Notes: generated from the sequence alone by a model not told the origin. A stretch of DNA of 21,376 bases from JBBRUG01 sp038247995 (GCA_038247995.1 JBBRUG010000060.1:1-21376), one strand, 5' to 3'; counted from the stretch's first letter, positions 12,139 through 20,239 are shown. Made by a program: numbers and translations.

Positions 12139-13938
12139 TCAATCGATTTCTACAGGCACAAACGCAACGGCGTCGATCCAGATCCCGCGCCGGCTGTCGC
12201 CCGCAAGGCCGCTGGTAAGCACCATCGGCCCATCCGCCGGGTTGAAGGTATACTCGCCCAGATCCGCCCACCAGTTGCGCAGGTCTTCGGCGTTGACGCG
12301 GGCTGTGCTCTCGCCGTCGGCGTGGCGGATCAGATAACGCAACTCGCGTGATTCGTCGAGGCCATTGAGGGCGAACGGGATGTAAGCCAGTACGCGATAG
12401 CGTCCGGCCTGAGGAAGTTCCGGCTGCCAGGCCGCGATCGGCGGCACATCAATGTCGGTCAGGCGCCAGGGTTGGGCCGTACTACCGGCGAAGTTAGTGG
12501 CGGCGAAGCGCGAGCCGCCGGCATAGCCCACCTCATTCAGTTGCCACGCGCCAACTGCCGTAAAGCCCGGATCATTATCGTCCACCACGATCACGCCCGG
12601 CGGTGGTGGGCCACAGGGCGAGGGCATATCGTTCCAGAGCCAGACGCTGCGCTGGCCCGCCGGACTGCTGGCCCAAGGGTCCGGTTCGGCGCCGCACCAG
12701 CCGTATGGATCCACGTCGCGGCCAAGATATTGAACCTGGAAATGCAGATGCGGCCCGGTTGAACAGCCGCTAGAGCCGACAATGCCAATCGGCTCGCTCC
12801 GCTCGACAATCTGGCCGAGTTCAACCCCCACCCGGCTTAAGTGCCAATACAGCGTGCGATAGCCGTTGCCGTGGTCGAGAATCACTGCGCGGGCGGGTGT
12901 TGCACAGCCGTCGTCCGAGTTGCCAGCGAAGATTACCGTGCCGGGTGCGGCCGCCAGAATCCGCTCCGGCGGCGCCAGCGCGAAGTCCCAGCCGGTGTGG
13001 CCGTCGTAGGCAATGCTGCTGTCGGTTTCGCTGCGGCCCCAGAATGTGCTTAGTGAGCCGTTCTGCACGAGGAATGGCGTGTCGTGGTCGAAAAATGAGG
13101 TAATTGGAAACGGGCGATCCAGGGGTCGGGTGAGGAACGGCTCGGCAGGCGGCGGCCATGCGGGCATCAGGCGCGGATCTTCAAAGAGCCGAGCATACGT
13201 GTTGATCAGCCCATCCATGCGCGGCCCAAGCCCAGGCGCACTGGTGGTTGGGGCCAGCACGCGGGCGAGCACATAACGGTTGAGCGCGACCTCGGGGCTG
13301 AACTCCTGGCGCGTGCCATCGGCGAAGGTTACCGCCGGCGGCGCCTGATCGCCGCGCAGGGTGTAGTCGCGGGTGGCCCAGCGCAGTTCGCGTGCGGCCC
13401 AGCGCATCTGGCTATAGAGACCGCGGCGCCCGCCGCCATCGCCCCGGTAGCCCATGGCCCAGGCGAGTTGTTCCGCCGAAGGCGCAGCAGCGCTCACCAG
13501 ACCCGCGTTGAGTTCAAACAGTGCCAGCATCAGCCGAGGATTGACGTTATAGAGGCTGGCCAGGCCCATCAGCGTTTCGGCAAAGGATTGTGAGCTGTCG
13601 CCAATCTGGAAACGTACTCCGGCGAGGGCGCTGCTGCGCTCGTCGAGAAAGGCCTGGATCTGTGGCGTGGCAAAATCGTGAGCGTAACTCAGGCGTGCCG
13701 GGTCGAATAGTGGGTCAAGCGGAATTGGCGTGACGCTTGGCGCGGTCGTTGGCGCTGGGGCGGCGCTTGGCGCTGGAGGCGCGGTCGGTGTAACGCCCGG
13801 CGTCGCGGGCGCCGCAGTTGGCGCCTCAGCGGCAGGGATTGCCGTGGGCGTGGGTATCGGCTGCGGGGCCGGGGCGCTACAGGCAACGAGCACCAGAATC
13901 AGCAGCAGCGGCAGAAACTGTCGGGGCAGGGGCTTCAT
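12139..13938 (-). CDS. Lipoprotein with M23 (LytM) peptidase and golvesin-like domain
   Basis: 599 aa starting at MKPLPRQFLPLLLILVLVAC, a lipoprotein signal with an LVAC lipobox, so the mature protein should be lipid-anchored and face outside the membrane. A Pro/Ala/Thr-rich linker follows (about 20-80). A helical region (about 90-280) of unknown type comes next. The M23 domain (about 290-410) has the full zinc set: His314 and Asp318 in GHTGWDFA and His397/His399 in GPHLHFQV, so it is probably an active cell-wall endopeptidase. The C-terminal part (about 460-595, from VVDDNDPGFT) resembles the golvesin/Xly carbohydrate-binding-like fold. An in-frame ATG 57 bases upstream is rejected because the promoter lies there. 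The lipoprotein start has no Shine-Dalgarno site. Confidence 0.88.
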   Translation of the reverse strand: MKPLPRQFLPLLLILVLVACSAPAPQPIPTPTAIPAAEAPTAAPATPGVTPTAPPAPSAAPAPTTAPSVTPIPLDPLFDPARLSYAHDFATPQIQAFLDERSSALAGVRFQIGDSSQSFAETLMGLASLYNVNPRLMLALFELNAGLVSAAAPSAEQLAWAMGYRGDGGGRRGLYSQMRWAARELRWATRDYTLRGDQAPPAVTFADGTRQEFSPEVALNRYVLARVLAPTTSAPGLGPRMDGLINTYARLFEDPRLMPAWPPPAEPFLTRPLDRPFPITSFFDHDTPFLVQNGSLSTFWGRSETDSSIAYDGHTGWDFALAPPERILAAAPGTVIFAGNSDDGCATPARAVILDHGNGYRTLYWHLSRVGVELGQIVERSEPIGIVGSSGCSTGPHLHFQVQYLGRDVDPYGWCGAEPDPWASSPAGQRSVWLWNDMPSPCGPPPPGVIVVDDNDPGFTAVGAWQLNEVGYAGGSRFAATNFAGSTAQPWRLTDIDVPPIAAWQPELPQAGRYRVLAYIPFALNGLDESRELRYLIRHADGESTARVNAEDLRNWWADLGEYTFNPADGPMVLTSGLAGDSRRGIWIDAVAFVPVEID

Positions 13939-13947
13939 AGACTGTAG

Positions 13948-13976
13948 AGAATAGCCGAAGGGGCCGCGCTGGTCAA
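13948..13976 (-). promoter_or_regulatory. Promoter of the M23 lipoprotein gene (nearly leaderless)
   Basis: On the minus strand: -35 TTGACC (13971-13976), exactly 17 bp, then -10 TATTCT (13948-13953). The start of transcription would be near 13941, only a few bases before the ATG at 13936-13938. This agrees with the lack of a Shine-Dalgarno sequence and suggests leaderless or near-leaderless translation. Confidence 0.6.
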
Positions 13977-13979
13977 ATC

Positions 13980-14015
13980 TTCCGTGTTGGCGCACAATTC
14001 TGCGTCAACACGGAA
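13980..14015. terminator. 15-bp stem hairpin between pspC and the M23 gene
   Basis: Arms TTCCGTGTTGGCGCA and TGCGTCAACACGGAA pair over 15 positions with one G-T wobble around a 6-base loop (CAATTC). It lies directly upstream of the M23 -35 and 104 bp after the pspC stop. It could end pspC transcripts or be an operator; there is no clear U-tract. The neighbouring 14016-14118 stretch holds GC-rich inverted sequence (GGGCGGAGCCCTCCCC) and the small hairpin GCCAC-TTTT-GTGGC (14100-14113), with no gene. Confidence 0.45.
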
Positions 14016-14118
14016 CGATCATGTACATTCGCCCAAGCGTACTTCGGGGGCGGGATTACGGTTAGGGCGGAGCCCTCCCCGCGCCCCACCACATACCGAG
14101 CCACTTTTGTGGCGCTAT

Positions 14119-14406
14119 TTAGCGTTGAAACGCCGCCCGTACGCGGTCGATCAGGTGTTTGATCGCGGTCTGCATTTCATTGATTGCTTCTTGCACATTG
14201 GATCGGCCACTAACCAGGCTACCCTCGTTCGGTACAATGAGCCAGAGCGCAATGTAAAGGATAATCCCCAGGCCATTAAAGAGCGCCAGTACTGCCAGTA
14301 CCACCCGGACGATCAGGGGGTCGATGCCGAAATACGCGGCGAATCCACCGGCTACACCGCCCAGTATACGCTCGGAACGGCTGCGTGTGATCCGTTTCGT
14401 CTCCAT
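14119..14406 (-). CDS. PspC-domain membrane protein
   Basis: 95 aa. The RSRSERILGGVAGGFAAYFGIDPLIVRVV segment followed by a hydrophobic helix ending LWLIVPNE is the PspC domain, found in the phage-shock protein PspC and in many stand-alone envelope-stress proteins. The last ~35 residues (SNVQEAINEMQTAIKHLIDRVRAAFQR) form an amphipathic, probably coiled-coil helix. AGGAGG lies five bases before the ATG. No pspA, pspB or pspF gene is nearby, so a role in membrane stress is inferred from the domain alone. Confidence 0.88.
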   Translation of the reverse strand: METKRITRSRSERILGGVAGGFAAYFGIDPLIVRVVLAVLALFNGLGIILYIALWLIVPNEGSLVSGRSNVQEAINEMQTAIKHLIDRVRAAFQR

Positions 14407-14463
14407 AGGTTCCTCCTAAGCTACGGTTGCACGAGGCATGTGGCGGGGGGCGGATTTCATCCA

Positions 14464-14482
14464 GCAACATGGCATATGTTGC
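14464..14482. promoter_or_regulatory. Palindrome upstream of the PspC gene
   Basis: GCAACAT and ATGTTGC form a perfect inverted repeat with 7-bp arms and a 5-base centre. It lies 58 bp upstream of the pspC-domain gene start on the minus strand. It may be an operator. No promoter elements around it are convincing. The rest of the 14407-14582 gap shows nothing I can name. Confidence 0.3.
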
Positions 14483-14582
14483 ACAGTAACCGGATCGAAA
14501 CCCGCACTTTGGCCCCTCGTAAGCCTCTGGCCCTATGACGTCTGCGTTTGGACGATTGTTGCGAGCTACGCTCGGGATGTTG

Positions 14583-14810
14583 TTACTTTGCCTTGTTCAT
14601 TTTGCTCGGATAGGCCGCCATAAAGGCGCTGGCGCCCATAACCGGTACAGTTACGATCACTACCGCCCACACTAGCCGTTGGCCTTCGCTGAGCGGCGCC
14701 TCGTCGATCTTTCCGAGTGCGCGCAACATCAGCACAACCCACGCAACCACTAGGGCGAGATTTACCAGTTGAAACACCACCATTGCCCAGTTAATGCCTT
14801 GCATTTCCAT
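14583..14810 (-). CDS. Small two-helix membrane protein, PLDc_N-like
   Basis: 75 aa starting at MEMQGINWAM, chosen because AAAGGA lies about nine bases upstream; a longer frame to 14924 has no site. Two hydrophobic helices (about 7-28 and 46-66) flank a short acidic loop (GKIDEAPLSEGQR). The second helix, RLVWAVVIVTVPVMGASAFM, resembles the W-x-P-x-x-G pattern of the phospholipase D N-terminal (PLDc_N) membrane domain that often occurs alone. The tail is basic. It is transcribed in the same direction as the PspC gene 176 bp downstream and divergent from the cyclase gene. Function is unknown. Confidence 0.65.
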   Translation of the reverse strand: MEMQGINWAMVVFQLVNLALVVAWVVLMLRALGKIDEAPLSEGQRLVWAVVIVTVPVMGASAFMAAYPSKMNKAK

Positions 14811-14919
14811 ATGCGTGTATCCTTTGTTCTCAAGCGTGCAGTCAGGATTGCAGCGAATAATCATAAATTGGGGGCCGACTGCGCCCGAACCGACTGTTGA
14901 TGAGCCGCCAATGAGAAGC

Positions 14920-14944
14920 GGCAATCAAGCCGCCCATGATTGCC
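14920..14944. promoter_or_regulatory. Inverted repeat upstream of the cyclase gene
   Basis: GGCAATCA and TGATTGCC form a perfect 8-bp-arm inverted repeat around a 9-base centre, 60 bp before the cyclase start and 110 bp before the divergent small membrane protein. It is a candidate operator in this 194-bp divergent region. No clear -35/-10 pair was found there. Confidence 0.35.
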
Positions 14945-15004
14945 AATTAGCAAGATTTTACATCGTTCATCATAGCAGATTGGTGCAGACAGGAGGCTCT
15001 TTGT

Positions 15005-17161
15005 ATGCAATCGACGACATTATCAGCGCCATCGGCTCGCCTGCGGGCATGGCCGTGGCTGTTGCTCCCGCTGATCGGCCTGATCACACTTGCCGTCTGG
15101 ATCCCATGGCCTGAATTTGATTATCGCCTACCCGGTGATCCGGCCAACCCGCTCGGTAATCCATTTCACTTCTGGGTCATCACAGCGGCCGGCGTCCTGG
15201 CGCTGGTGCTGGGTTTGCTCATGGGTGAAGCCGCGCGGCGGCGTGAGGATGCACGGGTGTTGTTGCTTGCGCTCGCAATGCTCAATGCCGCTGCAGCAGT
15301 GCTGTTGCACGCGCTCGCTACGCCCAATGTACTGGTTCAGGGGCGGAATGTCGGCTTTGTGATCGCTGCTCCGGTTGGCCTGGTGATCGCGTCGATCTTT
15401 ACGGCTGCCAGTGCGCTTGAGTTGCGGCCTACGCTGGCTCGGCGCATTGTAGCCTGGCAAGAGTTGCTGCGGGCCCTCGTCTTCGGCTTCTGGCTGATCT
15501 TCGGTCTGTTTGCGTTACTGCAACTGCCCCCACTCAGTCTCGCCCCGGACCCAGAGTTGATCGAACTGCCGCTCTTCTTTTGCTTAATCGGACAGACGCT
15601 TGCGCCGGGAGTACAGTGGCCCGGCACCGTGGCGCTGCTCGGCGCAACCGGCCTCTATGGCTTCGCTGCCATCCGTTACCTGGGACGTTTTCGGCGCGCG
15701 CCTTCGATCGTACTGCTGGCGCTCGGCAGTGCGAGCGTGCTACTGGCGCAGATCAGCTTTAATGTCGGCCTGGCGCGTACCTGGCATCTGAGTTGGTGGC
15801 AGTGGCATGTGCTGGTGCTGGTCGCTTTTGGATTGATGGCCTTCAGCGTCTATCGTCAGTACCGGAGTGAGGGCAGCACCCGTCCGGTATTCGATAGCCT
15901 CTACCTCGAAGAGACGGTTGAGCGCATCCGCCAGGAATATGGCGGTGCGCTCGAAACGCTGGTCGATTCATTTCAGCGCCGCGCTGAACAGCCGATCGGC
16001 GTCGATACTCCGCCCGTGAGTGCGGCTGTGGCGGCCCAATTCGGCTTGAGCGATGGACAGGCGGCGGTGTTGGAACGTGCTGCTGAAGCGCTGGCCCATG
16101 AACGCGAGCAGATTGAGCGCCTCGGCGCGTTGGTGGCGATTGGCCAGGAGAGCAGCGTGATCCAGCAGGAAGAACAGCTTCTCCGTCAGGCGTTGGGGTT
16201 GAGTAGCGCCGCCTTCCGGGCTGATCAGTTTCAGATCGGGTTGGTGCAGGAAGGTCGGCTCGACTTTGGCGCTGATTTGAGCAGTGGCGTAACTGTTGCC
16301 GTCGACCCCGAACAGCGCCAGCATTTGCTCAGCCAGGCCTTGCGTGAACGGCGCCCCGCCGAGACTGATCAGGCGATCGTGTTGCCGCTGCTGGTCAAAG
16401 GCCGGCCGGCCGGCGTGTTGGAGGTACGGCGCAGCCTGGGCGTCTTCGCCGAGCGCGACCGCTGGCTGCTCCGTTCGCTCGCTACCCAGCTCTCGGTAAA
16501 CCTTGAGAATGCGCGGCTGTATCGCCAGATCGACCAACTGTTTCGTCAGTATATGCCCGCCAGTGTGGCCACGGCCCTGATCAGCGACCCGACGCAGGCA
16601 GCCTTGGGCGGCGCCGAACGCGAGATCACGGTTCTCTTCGGCGATCTGCGTGGTTTTACGAGCCTGAGCGAACGGCTTAGTCCGCCGGAATTAGTGCAAT
16701 TACTCAATCGTTATTATGGTGCGGCCAGCCAGATGGTATTGGAGCAGGGCGGCACGATCGATAAATTCATGGGCGACGCGATGATGGCCTTGTTTAACGC
16801 CCCGGCCCATCAGCCTGATCATGCGCTGCGCGCCTGCCGCGCCGCGCTCGCGATGCAACAGGCCATTGCGCCCATCGCCGCCGAGTCGCCTGATCTGCCG
16901 CGTTTCGGGATTGGGATCAACACCGGCTCAGCGCTGGTGGGAAATATCGGCAGTGAGGCCATCCGCAACTTCACTGCGATTGGCGATACAGTTAACCTCG
17001 CCTCGCGGCTGCAATCCCGTGCTGAAGGCGGGCAGGTCTTGATCAATGCGGCAACGTACGCTCTGGTGCGCGAGCATGTTGATGTGCGCTCACTCGGCCA
17101 GATTCAGGTCAAAGGCAAGCAAGCGCCAGTTGAGGTGTATGTGCTGCTGGATGTGCGCTGA
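15005..17161 (+). CDS. Membrane adenylate cyclase with GAF-like domain (class III)
   Basis: 718 aa; AGGAGG eight bases before the ATG. Residues ~15-280 hold about seven membrane helices, then a helical linker and a GAF-like domain (about 370-505). The class III cyclase domain spans about 540-718. Both metal-binding aspartates are present (Asp547 in VLFGDLRGFT, Asp591 in IDKFMGDAMMALF), as are the transition-state pair Asn664 and Arg668 in DTVNLASRL. Lys587 and Thr662 occupy the purine-selecting positions, which points to ATP, so the product is probably cAMP. The membrane part and GAF domain would sense a ligand and control dimer activity. It is monocistronic, ending at a strong palindrome shared with the convergent Rieske gene. 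Confidence 0.92.
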   Translation: MQSTTLSAPSARLRAWPWLLLPLIGLITLAVWIPWPEFDYRLPGDPANPLGNPFHFWVITAAGVLALVLGLLMGEAARRREDARVLLLALAMLNAAAAVLLHALATPNVLVQGRNVGFVIAAPVGLVIASIFTAASALELRPTLARRIVAWQELLRALVFGFWLIFGLFALLQLPPLSLAPDPELIELPLFFCLIGQTLAPGVQWPGTVALLGATGLYGFAAIRYLGRFRRAPSIVLLALGSASVLLAQISFNVGLARTWHLSWWQWHVLVLVAFGLMAFSVYRQYRSEGSTRPVFDSLYLEETVERIRQEYGGALETLVDSFQRRAEQPIGVDTPPVSAAVAAQFGLSDGQAAVLERAAEALAHEREQIERLGALVAIGQESSVIQQEEQLLRQALGLSSAAFRADQFQIGLVQEGRLDFGADLSSGVTVAVDPEQRQHLLSQALRERRPAETDQAIVLPLLVKGRPAGVLEVRRSLGVFAERDRWLLRSLATQLSVNLENARLYRQIDQLFRQYMPASVATALISDPTQAALGGAEREITVLFGDLRGFTSLSERLSPPELVQLLNRYYGAASQMVLEQGGTIDKFMGDAMMALFNAPAHQPDHALRACRAALAMQQAIAPIAAESPDLPRFGIGINTGSALVGNIGSEAIRNFTAIGDTVNLASRLQSRAEGGQVLINAATYALVREHVDVRSLGQIQVKGKQAPVEVYVLLDVR

Positions 17162-17164
17162 TTT

Positions 17165-17196
17165 GTGTAAGGGCGGCTCGCGAGCCGCCCTTACAC
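17165..17196. terminator. 32-bp perfect palindrome (two-way terminator)
   Basis: The arm GTGTAAGGGCGGCTCG is followed at once by its exact reverse complement, giving a perfect 32-bp palindrome. It begins four bases after the cyclase stop, and its last base is the first base of the Rieske stop codon. In RNA it would make a very stable hairpin from either strand. It also looks like a member of a dispersed palindromic repeat family. Confidence 0.7.
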
Positions 17197-17519
17197 TAGC
17201 TGTCCCACGTAAGTTCAACAAACACCGCATCACCCTCAATGGACACCGGATAAATTGGCACACGCAGGCCAACTGGCGGTACAATACTCTTTCCGGTACG
17301 GATGTCGTAGGTCCAGCCGTGCCATGGACAGGTAACGGTGTGCTCGATCAATACGCCCGCCGAGAGTGGCCCACCTTCGTGGCGGCAACTATCGCCAAAA
17401 GCATAGATTGTGCCGGCGATATTGGCCAGCGCGATCGGTAGCCCATCTACCTCGACGTAGAGTAAGCGGCCCGGCGGCAGATCGGCGCGTTCGGCCACGC
17501 GCACCCATTCGTTGGTCAT
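17196..17519 (-). CDS. Rieske [2Fe-2S] ferredoxin-like protein
   Basis: 107 aa starting at MTNEWVRVAE; an AGGT lies seven bases before this ATG, while an in-frame ATG at 17537 (six extra residues) has no site. The cluster ligands are complete: Cys45 and His47 in SCRHEGGPLS, Cys64 and His67 in CPWHGWTYD. It has no signal peptide or membrane helix, so it is a soluble electron carrier of the NirD/dioxygenase-ferredoxin type. No oxygenase or reductase is adjacent, and the partner is unknown. It is convergent with the cyclase gene and divergent from the histidine kinase gene. Confidence 0.92.
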   Translation of the reverse strand: MTNEWVRVAERADLPPGRLLYVEVDGLPIALANIAGTIYAFGDSCRHEGGPLSAGVLIEHTVTCPWHGWTYDIRTGKSIVPPVGLRVPIYPVSIEGDAVFVELTWDS

Positions 17520-17610
17520 CGTACTACCTATGTTCATACATTGACACGCGCCCGCTAAATGCTATACAGTAGCATAACAAATTTCTATCGCTTCAGCGTT
17601 TACAGCCAAA

Positions 17611-17639
17611 TTGCATCGCGTAGCCCTACGCGCCATAGT
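17611..17639 (+). promoter_or_regulatory. Possible kinase promoter with a palindrome in its spacer
   Basis: -35 TTGCAT (17611-17616), a 17-bp spacer and -10-like CATAGT (17634-17639). The spacer is almost entirely the perfect palindrome CGCGTAG-CC-CTACGCG (17617-17632). The start would be near 17646, six bases before the chosen ATG at 17652. The arrangement suggests control by a protein bound between the two boxes, but the boxes themselves are weak. Confidence 0.35.
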
Positions 17640-17651
17640 ACGGGTGTCACC

Positions 17652-19283
17652 ATGTCGCCGATCGCCATCAACCAGCGCCAACTCGAGACGTTAAGCCAGC
17701 TCCTGATTGCCGGCGGTCACCATGACGTTGCTGAATTACTTGCGGCTTCGCTCGACCGGCTCGTCGCCTTTTGGCCCGCGCAGGCGGGCGCGCTGCTCTA
17801 TATGACGCCGTATGGTGAGACTGTTCGGCTTACGCATGGCCAACTCGATGACGAGACGCGCAATTTGATCGATCAGGCCCGGCAGAGTTTTAGCCGGCAA
17901 GATGGCGACGACGAGCCGATTGTTGGTTCGTACTCGCTCGATGGCGGGCGTGATCTGATCGAGTTGCCGCTCCAGAGTGGCGGTCAGGGCGTCGGTTTGC
18001 TGCACCTTGTGGTGAACGGCCAGGATGTAAGTGGGCGCTCGGGCGGCTCGAATCAGTTGGACGAAGACCTGATGGTGCTGCTCGTGCGCGCCATCGGCGG
18101 TGAGGCCGATAAGCTGGCGATGCTGCGGCGGGCCGAGCGCGATCTGCGTGAGCTGCATTTATTGTATGAGATCGGCCAGTCGCTGGCGGTGAACCTCGAT
18201 CTGGCCAGCCTGCTCAACGATATTCTTGTGCGCGCCCCGCGTGTCGTCGGCGCCGAGCGCTGTTCAATTTTGATGTTGGACGAGGCGCGCAACGAACTGG
18301 TGCTCGAAATTCCTGGTGAGACGCGGCAGTATCGCATGCCCGCCGATCGCGGCATTGCCGGCTGGGTTGTTACGCATGGTGTCGGCCAGATTGTGAATGA
18401 TGTCGAACAAGATTCGCGCTGGTACGACGGCATTGGCCGCGAGGCCGAGTTCGTCACCCGCTCGATCATCTGTGTGCCGATGCGTATTCAGGATCGCGTG
18501 ATCGGTGCAATGCAGCTACTCAACACGCTGGATGGGCGGCCCTTTACCGAGCAAGATATGCAATTACTCACGACGCTCGCCTCACAGGCCGCGATTGCAA
18601 TCGAGAATGCGCGGCTTTACCAGAGCTTAAAGGCTGAACGTGATCGGTTGCTGAGTAAAGAGGCCGAGGTACGCTCGGCCATTGCCCGCGATCTGCACGA
18701 CGGCCCCACGCAGAGCGTCGCTGCAATTGCGATGAATATCGAGTTCATCAAGAAGCTGTTCAAGGCCATGCCTGAGCGCTTGCCCGCCGAGCTCGATACA
18801 CTCTCGGAACTGGTACACAAAACCACGAACGACATCCGCACGCTGCTCTTCGAGTTGCGGCCACTGGGCCTGGAAACGCAGGGTTTGCTGATGACGCTGC
18901 AACAATATGTCGAGCGCTGGCGTGATCCGTCAGGCGCCAACACCCGGCTGCGCCTCGAAGCGCCGGCGAACATGCCGCGCCTGCCTGCCGAAATCGAAGC
19001 CGCAGTCTTTATCATTATTCAAGAGGCGGTGAATAATGCGCGTAAGCACGCCCGTAGCGACGTGATTACGATTTACCTCTACACGGAAGAAGACGCCTTT
19101 ATCGCTAGCGTGCGCGACCGGGGGCAGGGCTTTAACATTGCCCTGGTGGAGAGTACCTACAATAACCGGGGTAGCCTGGGCTTACTGAACATGAAAGAAC
19201 GTGCCCGACTGATCGGCGCCGAATTCCGGCTGCGCTCCGAGTCAGGCCAGGGCACGACGGTTGAGTTGCGAATTCCGTTGTAG
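17652..19283 (+). CDS. Soluble GAF-domain sensor histidine kinase (HisKA_3 type)
   Basis: 543 aa from MSPIAINQRQL; the frame is open further upstream, but those residues look non-coding and overlap the promoter region. An N-terminal regulatory region (about 10-150, possibly a divergent GAF) is followed by a clear GAF domain (about 165-325, ending AAIAIENARLYQSL). The dimerisation/phosphoacceptor helix has AIARDLHDGPTQ with His349, typical of kinases that serve NarL/FixJ regulators. The ATPase domain has QEAVNNARKHA (N-box), VRDRGQGF (G1) and GSLGLLNMKERA (G2). There is no membrane helix, so the signal is cytosolic. No response regulator is next to it. A 34-bp hairpin follows the stop. Confidence 0.93.
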   Translation: MSPIAINQRQLETLSQLLIAGGHHDVAELLAASLDRLVAFWPAQAGALLYMTPYGETVRLTHGQLDDETRNLIDQARQSFSRQDGDDEPIVGSYSLDGGRDLIELPLQSGGQGVGLLHLVVNGQDVSGRSGGSNQLDEDLMVLLVRAIGGEADKLAMLRRAERDLRELHLLYEIGQSLAVNLDLASLLNDILVRAPRVVGAERCSILMLDEARNELVLEIPGETRQYRMPADRGIAGWVVTHGVGQIVNDVEQDSRWYDGIGREAEFVTRSIICVPMRIQDRVIGAMQLLNTLDGRPFTEQDMQLLTTLASQAAIAIENARLYQSLKAERDRLLSKEAEVRSAIARDLHDGPTQSVAAIAMNIEFIKKLFKAMPERLPAELDTLSELVHKTTNDIRTLLFELRPLGLETQGLLMTLQQYVERWRDPSGANTRLRLEAPANMPRLPAEIEAAVFIIIQEAVNNARKHARSDVITIYLYTEEDAFIASVRDRGQGFNIALVESTYNNRGSLGLLNMKERARLIGAEFRLRSESGQGTTVELRIPL

Positions 19284-19286
19284 GAC

Positions 19287-19320
19287 GCTGGTGAGCCTGA
19301 CAAATGTCAGGCTCACCAGC
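19287..19320. terminator. 16-bp stem hairpin between the kinase gene and sucD
   Basis: Arms GCTGGTGAGCCTGACA and TGTCAGGCTCACCAGC are perfectly complementary over 16 bp with a loop of two A. It lies in the 41-bp gap between the two convergent stop codons and is probably a two-way terminator. There is no U-tract. Confidence 0.7.
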
Positions 19321-19324
19321 AGCA

Positions 19325-20200
19325 TTAGCCTAGCGCTTCTTTCATCAACTGCGCAATATCGGTGGGCAACCGCGCCACCTTCACCCCGACAGCCTCCAGG
19401 GCCGCGATCTTCTCCTGAGCCGTGCCCTCGCCACCGCTGATAATCGCGCCGGCATGGCCCATGCGCTTGCCTTCAGGCGCTGTCTGTCCGGCAATGAAGC
19501 TTACCACCGGCTTGGTGACATTGGCGGCGATATACCGCGCAGCCTGGATCTCCGCATCGCCGCCGATTTCACCGATCAGCACAATCGCCTCCGTCTGCGG
19601 GTCGGCCTGAAATAACTCCAAGACATCAATAAAACTCGTGCCGATGATCGGGTCGCCGCCGATGCCGACGATCGTGCTCTGGCCAATACCAAGCCGCGTC
19701 AGTGCATCAACTGCCTCGTAGGTCAGTGTGCCCGACTTGCTTACCACACCGACCGGGCCGGGGGTGGCAATATTGCCTGGAATAATGCCGACTTTTGCTG
19801 CGCCGGGCGTGATCAGACCTGGGCAGTTCGGCCCGATCAGCCGCGCGCCGTGCTCCTGCACAAACGCATAGGTGCTTACCATGTCGAGCGCTGGGATGCC
19901 CTCGGTAATACAGACGATCAGCGCAATACCTGCCGCTGCCGACTCACGAATTGCGTCGGGAGCAAACGCGGCCGGCACGTAGATCACCGCCACATTCGCC
20001 CCGGTTGCTGCAACGGCCTCACGCACGGTATTGAACACCGGCACCTGGTCGTCGATTGCGCGCTGACCGCCGCGCCCCGGCACCACGCCCGCCACTACAT
20101 TCGTCCCATAGGCGACCATCTGGCGGGTATGAAATTCGCCCTCTTTGCCGGTAATCCCCTGCACAAGCAGGCGGGTGTTCTTGTCGATCAGGATGCTCAA
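19325..20200 (-). CDS. sucD: Succinyl-CoA synthetase alpha subunit
   Basis: 291 aa, normal length. It carries the Rossmann-type CoA-binding domain (QGITGKEGEFHTRQM, residues ~14-28), GPNCPG (123-128) and the phosphorylated histidine His249 in GKRMGHAGAI. It forms the active enzyme with SucC and makes ATP or GTP from succinyl-CoA in the TCA cycle. The start codon is TTG, fixed by AGGAGGAG just upstream and by the family N terminus SILIDKNTRLLVQG. sucC is not next to it; the start of a sucC gene lies at the left end of the window. deoC lies 90 bp upstream on the same strand and may be co-transcribed. Confidence 0.96.
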   Translation of the reverse strand: MSILIDKNTRLLVQGITGKEGEFHTRQMVAYGTNVVAGVVPGRGGQRAIDDQVPVFNTVREAVAATGANVAVIYVPAAFAPDAIRESAAAGIALIVCITEGIPALDMVSTYAFVQEHGARLIGPNCPGLITPGAAKVGIIPGNIATPGPVGVVSKSGTLTYEAVDALTRLGIGQSTIVGIGGDPIIGTSFIDVLELFQADPQTEAIVLIGEIGGDAEIQAARYIAANVTKPVVSFIAGQTAPEGKRMGHAGAIISGGEGTAQEKIAALEAVGVKVARLPTDIAQLMKEALG

Positions 20201-20239
20201 CGACTCCTCCTCTGTGAATGAAAAATGCGAAGTGCAAAA

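Noticed and set aside
13939..13995. Earlier ATG giving a 618-residue M23 protein
   Set aside because: It would put 19 residues before a clear lipoprotein signal and overlap the promoter.
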